Assembly: GCA_050290265.1 (NCBI GenBank)
Contig: JBNKHI010000077.1
Location: 1-11,688 of the forward strand
Length of the DNA stretch: 11,688 nt
Direction of reading: 5' to 3'
From: JBNKFV01 sp050290265
GTDB taxonomy: Bacteria; Pseudomonadota; Gammaproteobacteria; Pseudomonadales; Cellvibrionaceae
Below the pieces are notes generated by a model. It did not search any database. It was not told where the DNA came from and was given only the letters and a program-made list of their open reading frames with translations. Position numbers and translations under genes: made by a program. Each line of letters opens with the position of its first letter. Position 1 is the first letter of the stretch. Shown one piece after another: positions 5,710-11,688 of this stretch.

Positions 5710-8547
5710 ATGCAAGACAGCATAATGGAGTTACTATGGGGTACTTCCCACATTTCGGGTGGGAATGCTGCATACGTGGAAGAGCTCTACGACACATATT
5801 TACATGACCCTAATGCAATTCCGGAGGAGTGGCGCAATTATTTTGATAAATTGCCCAGAGTTAATGCATCGGTGATGCAAGATACTCCTCACTCGATTAT
5901 TCGTGAGCAATTTGCTGAGCTAGCTAAAAAGCGTGTTCGATCCGCAGTACCTTTGGGTAGTGGTTCAGCCTCCAGTGACCATGAGCAAAAGCAGATAAAA
6001 GTTGTTCAACTTATCCAGGCTTATCGCACTTTTGGTCATCAGAAAGCCAATCTTGATCCTCTAGGAATACAGAAGCGCAAGCCTGCGCCTGACCTCGATA
6101 TTCACTTTCTCGGTTTAACCAACGCTGACATGGACACTGTTTTTAGTTGCAGTGATCTTCAGGTTGGCTTTGATGAAGCGCCGTTAAAAGACATTATCGC
6201 TGCCTTGGAAAAGACTTATTGCGGATCAGTGGGTGCTGAAGTTAACCACATTACCGATTCCACCGAGCGCCATTGGCTGCAACACCGTCTGGAAAGTGTT
6301 CAATCTAACCCGGTTTATTCTGAAGAGCGACGAAAAGTACTGTTGGAGCGCTTGACAGCTGCGGAAGGGCTTGAGCGCCATCTGGATAGTAAATATCCAG
6401 GTACCAAACGTTTTGGTTTGGAAGGTGGTGAAAGCTTTATTCCAATGTTAGATGCATTGATTAAGCGATGTGGTGGCTTTGGCGCCAAAGAAATTGTGCT
6501 GGGTATGGCGCACCGAGGTCGACTGAATACGCTCGTTAATATTCTTGGTAAGAGACCGTCAGACCTGTTTGATGAGTTCGAAGGGAAAAAGCTGGTCTCA
6601 ACTTCCGGCGACGTTAAGTACCACCAAGGTTTTTCGTCAAACGTGATGACCCGCGGCGGCGAGGTTCATTTGGCGATGGCTTTCAACCCATCTCATTTGG
6701 AAATTGCTTCGCCTGTGGTTGAAGGGTCTGTACGAGCACGTCAGGATCGAAGAAATGATAAAACGGGTGATTTGGTTGTGCCGATCGTGGTCCATGGTGA
6801 CGCTGCCTTTGCGGGTCAGGGTGTGGTCATGGAAACCTTTCAAATGTCGCAAACCCGGGCATACAAGACCGGTGGCACAGTCCATGTAGTTATCAATAAC
6901 CAGGTTGGTTTTACTACAAGCCGAAAGGAAGATGTGCGCTCAACAGAATACTGCACTGACGTTGCCAAGTTTGTCGGGGCGCCTGTGCTGCATGTCAACG
7001 GTGATGATCCCGAAGCAGTCTTGTTTGTGAGCTTGTTGGCGATGGACTATCGTTATGAGTTCAAAAAAGATGTGGTAATAGATTTGGTCTGTTATCGCCG
7101 TCGTGGTCACAATGAAACTGACGAGCCTTCTGCTACACAGCCACTGATGTATCAAAAAATTCGTAGTTTAAAGACGACTCGTACCCTCTATGCTGAGAAA
7201 CTTGTCCAGGAAGGCGTCGTTTCTCAGGAAGAGGCCGACACAATGGCGTCTGAATACCGTGCTAAGCTAGACCGTGGTGACCATGTTGCGGATGGGTTGG
7301 TTACAGAACCTGACAGCTCTTTGTTTGTGGACTGGACTCCATATCTTGGTCACGATTGGATGACTCCAGCTGATACAGGTTTTGATCTGAAACGTTTACA
7401 GGATATTGCACACAAAATGTGTGAGATTCCTGACGGTGTCCAGGTTCAGCGCCAGGTTACCAAGATTTATGAAGATCGACGCAAAATGGCCGCAGGCGCC
7501 TTACCTCTGAATTGGGGGATGGGTGAAACTTTGGCTTATGCTACGTTGTTGGATCAAGGCCAGTTTGTGCGCCTGACCGGTCAAGATGTGGGGCGTGGAA
7601 CCTTCTCGCATCGTCACGCAGTAGTGCACGGTCAAAAAGATGGTGTCTCGTATACACCCATGGATTTCATCAAGGCTGATCAACCAGCGTTTGACATCTA
7701 CGACTCTTATTTGTCAGAAGAGGCGGTGTTGGCATTTGAGTATGGTTATGCGACAACGAAGCCTGACGGGTTGACTATTTGGGAAGCTCAATTTGGTGAT
7801 TTTGCCAACGGCGCTCAAGTGGTGATCGATCAGTTTATTACCAGTGGTGAACACAAGTGGGGTCGTCTGTGTGGTTTGACCATGTTGTTACCGCATGGTT
7901 ATGAAGGCCAAGGTCCAGAACACTCCTCTGCACGCTTGGAACGCTACTTGCAGTTGTGTGCTGAACACAATATCCAAGTGTGTATCCCGACAACACCAGC
8001 GCAAGTGTTCCATATGTTGCGTCGACAGGCGTTGCGGCCAATGCGTCGTCCACTGGTTGTGATGAGTCCGAAATGGATTTTGCGACATAAGTTAGCTACG
8101 TCTACGTTGGAAGAGTTGGCTAGTGGCGGGTTTCAGGCTGTTATTGGCGATGCGGATGTGAATCCTGGTGATGTTAAAAAAGTAGTGCTGTGCAGCGGTA
8201 AGGTTTATTACCATCTTCTGGAAGCTCGAATGGAGCGTGAGCAGACCGATGTGGCTTTAATTCGTTTGGAACAGCTGTATCCGTTCCCAGAAGATGCATT
8301 GCAAGAAGTTTTGGCACCGTTTAGTAACATTGAAGAAATTGTTTGGTGTCAGGAAGAGCCAATGAATCAGGGGGCTTGGTATAGTAGCCAGCATCATATG
8401 CGTTCTGTGACGAGCCGCCACAACGATAAGCTCGTGTTGAACTATGTGGGACGTGATGCCTCTGCTGCGCCAGCGGCGGGCTATATGTCGCTGCACCTTG
8501 AAGAGCAGAATCGTTTTATTAACCAGGCACTGACTATTGGCGGCTGA
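5710..8547 (+). CDS. sucA: 2-oxoglutarate dehydrogenase E1 component (thiamine diphosphate-dependent)
   Basis: SucA decarboxylates 2-oxoglutarate using thiamine diphosphate and Mg2+ and transfers the succinyl group to the lipoyl arm of SucB. The 945-residue product matches the family's usual length of about 930-945. The N-terminal segment (about 8-47, LYDTYLHDP...WRNYF) is the E1o-specific region involved in complex assembly. The dehydrogenase core includes AHRGR (His268), GDAAFAGQG (Asp364) and INNQVGF (Asn397), the last two forming the cofactor/Mg2+ site. The transketolase-like pyrimidine domain carries GQDVGRGTFSHRH at 624-636. The C-terminal domain ends with the typical GYMSLHLEEQ region. 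The start follows AGGTGG with 6 nt spacing and agrees with the family N-terminus. Its stop codon lies inside an inverted repeat. Confidence 0.99.
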   Translation: MQDSIMELLWGTSHISGGNAAYVEELYDTYLHDPNAIPEEWRNYFDKLPRVNASVMQDTPHSIIREQFAELAKKRVRSAVPLGSGSASSDHEQKQIKVVQLIQAYRTFGHQKANLDPLGIQKRKPAPDLDIHFLGLTNADMDTVFSCSDLQVGFDEAPLKDIIAALEKTYCGSVGAEVNHITDSTERHWLQHRLESVQSNPVYSEERRKVLLERLTAAEGLERHLDSKYPGTKRFGLEGGESFIPMLDALIKRCGGFGAKEIVLGMAHRGRLNTLVNILGKRPSDLFDEFEGKKLVSTSGDVKYHQGFSSNVMTRGGEVHLAMAFNPSHLEIASPVVEGSVRARQDRRNDKTGDLVVPIVVHGDAAFAGQGVVMETFQMSQTRAYKTGGTVHVVINNQVGFTTSRKEDVRSTEYCTDVAKFVGAPVLHVNGDDPEAVLFVSLLAMDYRYEFKKDVVIDLVCYRRRGHNETDEPSATQPLMYQKIRSLKTTRTLYAEKLVQEGVVSQEEADTMASEYRAKLDRGDHVADGLVTEPDSSLFVDWTPYLGHDWMTPADTGFDLKRLQDIAHKMCEIPDGVQVQRQVTKIYEDRRKMAAGALPLNWGMGETLAYATLLDQGQFVRLTGQDVGRGTFSHRHAVVHGQKDGVSYTPMDFIKADQPAFDIYDSYLSEEAVLAFEYGYATTKPDGLTIWEAQFGDFANGAQVVIDQFITSGEHKWGRLCGLTMLLPHGYEGQGPEHSSARLERYLQLCAEHNIQVCIPTTPAQVFHMLRRQALRPMRRPLVVMSPKWILRHKLATSTLEELASGGFQAVIGDADVNPGDVKKVVLCSGKVYYHLLEARMEREQTDVALIRLEQLYPFPEDALQEVLAPFSNIEEIVWCQEEPMNQGAWYSSQHHMRSVTSRHNDKLVLNYVGRDASAAPAAGYMSLHLEEQNRFINQALTIGG

Positions 8548-8558
8548 AGCCGTCAATA
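8535..8558 (+). other. Inverted repeat centred on the sucA stop codon
   Basis: Arms TATTGGCGGCT (8535-8545) and AGCCGTCAATA (8548-8558) are complementary over 11 positions except one G-U, with GA between them, so the TGA stop (8545-8547) sits in the loop. No T-tract follows. In mRNA the hairpin would be disrupted by a terminating ribosome. It may affect sucA transcript stability or sucB expression (inference). Confidence 0.5.
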
Positions 8559-8631
8559 TACTGTTTAAGTAATGTAAAAGTTAGCGCATTGCCAAAAATA
8601 CTATGCGTACAAGCTGAAGGATACCGAAAGA

Positions 8632-10149
8632 ATGAGCAACGAAATTAAAGCACCGCAGTTTCCAGAATCCGTTCAGGATGGGGTTATCGCAACGTGGCAC
8701 AAACAGCCTGGTGAAGCGGTTAATCGAGACGAATTAATTGTAGAAATTGAAACCGACAAAGTAGTGCTTGAGGTGGTATCTCCTGCTGATGGTGTATTAG
8801 GCGAAGTTCTCAAACAAGTTGGCGACACAGTTGAAAGTAATGAAGTGATCGCTACTGTTGTTGAGGCGGGCTCTGCTGCTGCCCCGAGTGCTTCTGCTCC
8901 AGCTGCATCTGCGCCTGCAGCCACTGGCGGTAAGTCTCACGATATCCAGTCGCCTACCTTCCCTGAATCTGTTCAAGACGGTGTTGTTGCGAAATGGCAC
9001 AAAAGTGTTGGTGAATCTATTGAGCGAGATGAGTTGCTCGTAGATATTGAAACCGACAAAGTTGTTTTGGAAGTTGTAGCGCCGGCATCTGGCGTTGTTA
9101 CAGCGATTAATGCAGAAGAGGGCGACACTATTACTAGTAATCAGGTTATAGGTCAGCTGACTGAAGGTGCTGTAGCCTCGACGTCTTCCAACAATGCTTC
9201 AGCACCGGTTGCTGCCGAAGGATCCGCAGATGCGATTGTAAGCCCCGCAGCTCGTAAAATGGCAGACGAAAATAATGTCAATTTGAGTGCCATTGTAGGT
9301 ACTGGAAAAGACGGACGTATTACGAAGGAAGATGTACAAAACGCAATGAAAAATCCTGCTCCTGCTCCTGCTCCAGCTGCGCCAGCGCCATCGGCTCCTA
9401 AGCCTGCTGCTGCGCCAGCGCCTGCCTTGAATGTGCCTGCCGGCGAACGTATCGAAAAACGAGTGCCCATGACTCGTTTGCGTAAGCGCATTGCTGAGCG
9501 CTTGTTACAAGCAACCAGTTCTACTGCAATGCTGACTACTTTCAATGAAGTCAACATGGCTCCATGTATGGAATTGCGTGCGCAATACAAAGAGTTGTTC
9601 GAGAAGGCGCATAATGGCACCAGATTGGGCTTTATGGGCTTTTTTGTAAAAGCTGCCGTTGAAGCGCTTAAGCGTTATCCTGCTGTGAATGCGTCTTTGG
9701 ATGGGGATGATATTGTTTATCATGGTTACCAGGATATAGGTGTTGCGGTTTCTACTCCTAACGGCTTGGTTGTGCCTGTTCTTCGAGATGTGGACGACAA
9801 GAGTATCGCCGATGTTGAAAGTGGTATTCGCGATTTTGGCTTGCGAGCTCGTGACGGTAAATTGGGTATTGAAGAAATGATGGGTGGCACCTTCACCATC
9901 ACTAATGGCGGTGTCTTTGGTTCGCTGCTTTCAACGCCTATTTTGAATCCTCCACAAACGGCCATTTTGGGTATGCACAAAATCCAGGAACGCCCAATGG
10001 CGGTCAATGGGAAAGTTGAAATTTTGCCAATGATGTATTTGGCTCTTTCCTACGATCATCGCTTAATTGATGGAAAAGAAGCTGTTCAATTCCTAGTGGC
10101 GATCAAGGACATGCTCGAAGATCCTGCGCGTATTCTGTTAGAAATCTAA
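8632..10149 (+). CDS. sucB: 2-oxoglutarate dehydrogenase E2 (dihydrolipoyl succinyltransferase) with two lipoyl domains
   Basis: SucB moves the succinyl group from SucA to CoA and forms the core of the complex. At 505 residues it is about 100 longer than E. coli SucB (about 405). Order: lipoyl domain 1 (about 4-77, lipoyl-Lys43 in ETDKVVLEV), Ala/Ser/Pro linker (about 78-102), lipoyl domain 2 (about 104-177, Lys143 in the same motif), second linker, E1/E3-binding domain (about 201-238, SPAARKMA...GRITKEDV), a Pro-Ala linker (241-266) and the acyltransferase domain (about 275-505) with His476 and Asp480 in SYDHRLIDG. The catalytic domain reads as E2o (NEVNMAPCMELR, ALKRYPAVNASLDGDD), not pyruvate E2, and it follows sucA. 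The ATG at 8632 has AAGGA about 10 nt upstream. Confidence 0.97.
   Translation: MSNEIKAPQFPESVQDGVIATWHKQPGEAVNRDELIVEIETDKVVLEVVSPADGVLGEVLKQVGDTVESNEVIATVVEAGSAAAPSASAPAASAPAATGGKSHDIQSPTFPESVQDGVVAKWHKSVGESIERDELLVDIETDKVVLEVVAPASGVVTAINAEEGDTITSNQVIGQLTEGAVASTSSNNASAPVAAEGSADAIVSPAARKMADENNVNLSAIVGTGKDGRITKEDVQNAMKNPAPAPAPAAPAPSAPKPAAAPAPALNVPAGERIEKRVPMTRLRKRIAERLLQATSSTAMLTTFNEVNMAPCMELRAQYKELFEKAHNGTRLGFMGFFVKAAVEALKRYPAVNASLDGDDIVYHGYQDIGVAVSTPNGLVVPVLRDVDDKSIADVESGIRDFGLRARDGKLGIEEMMGGTFTITNGGVFGSLLSTPILNPPQTAILGMHKIQERPMAVNGKVEILPMMYLALSYDHRLIDGKEAVQFLVAIKDMLEDPARILLEI
8641..9162 (+). repeat. Tandem duplication of the lipoyl domain within sucB
   Basis: The segment encoding residues 4-77 (8641-8862) is repeated at residues 104-177 (8941-9162), an exact 300-nt offset without gaps. 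By hand count 44 of 74 residues are identical. Identity concentrates in FPESVQDGV, WHK, RDEL and ETDKVVLEVV; the last third has diverged. The DNA is identical over a short stretch at the lipoyl-lysine (8746-8762 and 9046-9062) but otherwise differs widely at synonymous sites, pointing to an old duplication. Confidence 0.9.
9352..9429 (+). repeat. Low-complexity Pro-Ala linker coding repeat in sucB
   Basis: Residues 241-266 are almost entirely Pro and Ala, written by CCTGCT/CCAGCT-type hexamers, including three near-identical units at 9354-9371. This is the flexible linker between the E1/E3-binding and catalytic domains. The short DNA repeats make its length prone to change by slippage. Confidence 0.8.
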
Positions 10150-10197
10150 CGTTAATAACATTCGGTTAGTGTTACTCACTGGCTAATCATTTATCGC

Positions 10198-10224
10198 CTT
10201 TCCGCTACGTTTTGTGGCGGAAAG
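10198..10224 (+). other. Strong hairpin in the sucB-lpdA junction
   Basis: CTTTCCGC (10198-10205) pairs perfectly with GCGGAAAG (10217-10224). The stem continues inward with TAC/GTG (one G-U) to 11 bp around a GTTTT loop. No T-tract follows (TACAAAG), so this is not a standard terminator. It lies between sucB and the lpdA ribosome binding site and could act in mRNA stability or partial attenuation. The rest of the 105-base junction shows no clear promoter. Confidence 0.5.
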
Positions 10225-10254
10225 TACAAAGAATTTGGAAATGGGGAAGTTGTT

Positions 10255-11688
10255 ATGTCTGATAAATATGATGTGATTGTTATTGGTGCTGGTCCTGGCG
10301 GTTACGTGGCCGCTATTCGTGCTGCTCAGTTGGGTTTGAAGACGGCTTGTATTGAAAAGTGGAAAGACAAAGACGGCAAAGGTGTTAATGGTGGCACTTG
10401 TCTGAATGTTGGTTGTATTCCTTCAAAAGCGCTTTTGGATTCTTCACATAAATACCACGATGCCGCACACGCTTTGAACAGTCACGGTATTAGTGTTGGT
10501 GACGTTAAGCTGGATGTTCCGGCTATGATTGAGCGTAAGAATCAAGTTGTTAAGCAAATGTCAGGCGGTATTGGTGGTTTGTTTAAAGCTAATGGTGTTA
10601 CTTCTTTGTTTGGTACCGGTAAATTACTGGCTGGTCGCAAAGTTGAATATACCGACCACGATGGCAACACTAAAACGCTGGAAGCCGATAATGTAATTCT
10701 GGCGTCCGGTTCTGTTCCTGTGAATATTCCTGTTGCAAAAGTTGATAACGATGTAATCGTAGATTCGACTGGTGCACTTGAGTTTACCGAAGTGCCCAAG
10801 CGCTTAGGCATTATTGGTGCCGGTGTTATCGGTCTTGAGCTAGGCAGTGTTTGGAGTCGTGTAGGTTCGAAAGTGGTTTGTTTAGAAGCCATGGATTCCT
10901 TTCTGTCTATCATGGATCAGCAAATCGCTAAAGAAGCGAAAAAAATCCTTACTAAACAAGGTTTGGATATTCGTTTGAGCTGCCGCGTTACTGCAAGTGA
11001 AGTTAAAGGTAAGGAAGTTGAAGTTACTTACCTGGACAAAGATGGTAGCGAACAGAAAGAAACTTTTGACAAGTTAATTGTCTGTGTTGGTCGTCGTCCG
11101 TATACCGAGGGTTTGCTGTCTGCGGATAGTGGCGTGAATTTGGATGAGCGTGGTTTCATCTACGTAAATGACCTTTGCTCTACTAATGCTCCTGGTGTTT
11201 GGGCTGTAGGTGATGTTGTTCGTGGGCCAATGTTGGCGCATAAGAGCTCTGAAGAAGGTGTTATGGTTGCAGAGCGTATTGCCGGCCAGAAGACTTTAAT
11301 TAACTACGATATTATTCCTAACGTTATCTATACCCACCCCGAAGTGGCTGCTGTAGGTCGTACGGAAGAGCAGGTCAAAGCTGATGGCGAGCCCTACAAT
11401 GTAGGTACGTTCCCGTTCTTGGCTATTGGCCGTGCAGTAGCGTCTGGTGAATCAGACGGTATGGTTAAAATGATTGCGCACGCTGAAACTGACCGTGTAC
11501 TGGGTTGCCACATAGTGGGACCAAGTGCCTCAGATTTGGTACAGCAAGTCGCAATCGCAATGGAGTTTGGTGCAAGTGCTGAAGATATTGGTATGACTGT
11601 ATTTGGTCATCCTACATTTTCTGAAGCTGTTAAAGAAGCTGCGTTGGCTGTAGGTGGTCATGCCATCCATATGCCTAACCGAAAAAAG
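10255..11688 (+). CDS. lpdA: Dihydrolipoamide dehydrogenase E3 (3' end just outside the window)
   Basis: E3 reoxidises the dihydrolipoyl arms of SucB, passing electrons through a disulfide and FAD to NAD+. The frame is open for 478 codons to the window end with no stop. The Pseudomonas homologue is about that length and ends in NRKKR as I recall it, so only about one residue and the stop are probably missing. Visible: FAD motif GAGPGG (11-16), redox disulfide Cys49/Cys54 in GGTCLNVGCIPSK, NAD motif GAGVIG (188-193), second FAD-contact motif WAVGD (316-320), and the catalytic His452/Glu457 pair in HPTFSE of the dimerisation domain. The ATG at 10255 has GGGGA with 7 nt spacing. Whether it also serves pyruvate dehydrogenase or glycine cleavage cannot be told here. 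Confidence 0.98.
   Translation, partial: MSDKYDVIVIGAGPGGYVAAIRAAQLGLKTACIEKWKDKDGKGVNGGTCLNVGCIPSKALLDSSHKYHDAAHALNSHGISVGDVKLDVPAMIERKNQVVKQMSGGIGGLFKANGVTSLFGTGKLLAGRKVEYTDHDGNTKTLEADNVILASGSVPVNIPVAKVDNDVIVDSTGALEFTEVPKRLGIIGAGVIGLELGSVWSRVGSKVVCLEAMDSFLSIMDQQIAKEAKKILTKQGLDIRLSCRVTASEVKGKEVEVTYLDKDGSEQKETFDKLIVCVGRRPYTEGLLSADSGVNLDERGFIYVNDLCSTNAPGVWAVGDVVRGPMLAHKSSEEGVMVAERIAGQKTLINYDIIPNVIYTHPEVAAVGRTEEQVKADGEPYNVGTFPFLAIGRAVASGESDGMVKMIAHAETDRVLGCHIVGPSASDLVQQVAIAMEFGASAEDIGMTVFGHPTFSEAVKEAALAVGGHAIHMPNRKK

Noticed and set aside
5535..5753. 72-codon minus-strand frame across the sdhB-sucA gap
   Set aside because: It runs into the sucA coding start on the opposite strand, lacks a clear ribosome binding site and has no recognisable features.
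9153..9620. 155-codon minus-strand frame opposite sucB, rich in Gly and Ala
   Set aside because: It is the antisense shadow of the Pro-Ala linker and neighbouring sucB codons; repetitive composition keeps the frame open.
8632..10149. sucB as a pyruvate dehydrogenase E2 (aceF) because it has several lipoyl domains
   Set aside because: The catalytic domain motifs are E2o-type and the gene lies between sucA and lpdA.

Overview
The window holds the core TCA-cycle locus of a gammaproteobacterium. A minus-strand gltA (citrate synthase) is divergent from a plus-strand cluster sdhC-sdhD-sdhA-sdhB-sucA-sucB-lpdA. The cluster encodes succinate dehydrogenase (complex II), the E1 and E2 subunits of the 2-oxoglutarate dehydrogenase complex, and its E3 subunit, which is cut by the window end just before its stop. 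Gene order and protein sequences closely match my recollection of the Pseudomonas-type arrangement gltA / sdhCDAB-sucAB-lpd(-sucCD). Base composition looks moderate to AT-leaning by eye, lower than in Pseudomonas. I infer a marine or environmental member of the Cellvibrionales/Pseudomonadales group, but the genus cannot be fixed from this sequence.

Layout. Bases 1-195 are the 3' end of an unrecognised plus-strand gene. It converges with gltA on a perfect 15-bp inverted repeat that looks like a bidirectional terminator (228-261). gltA occupies 274-1563. The 500-base divergent region (1564-2063) carries a good candidate sigma70 promoter in each direction, both with GC-rich discriminators, plus several dyads. 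sdhC, sdhD and sdhA are packed tightly (sdhC/sdhD overlap, 3-nt gap before sdhA) and sdhB follows after 14 nt. A 402-base gene-free gap (5308-5709) with several inverted repeats separates sdhB from sucA. The sucA-sucB and sucB-lpdA junctions (84 and 105 bases) each contain a hairpin without a T-tract. I see no convincing intrinsic terminator inside the cluster, which fits one long transcript with structured junctions, perhaps with internal promoters.

How the genes work together. GltA makes citrate from acetyl-CoA and oxaloacetate. SucA-SucB-Lpd converts 2-oxoglutarate to succinyl-CoA and NADH. SdhCDAB oxidises succinate to fumarate and passes the electrons to membrane ubiquinone. All catalytic and cofactor-binding motifs I checked are intact, and I see no frameshift, insertion element, CRISPR array, tRNA or rRNA.

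The main departure from the textbook is SucB. It is 505 residues, against about 405 for the E. coli protein as I recall it, because it carries two tandem lipoyl domains whose lipoyl-lysines are exactly 100 codons apart. The structured RNA-like elements at the gene junctions and in the sdh leader are secondary points. I did not find an undescribed biological system; this is mostly conserved central metabolism.
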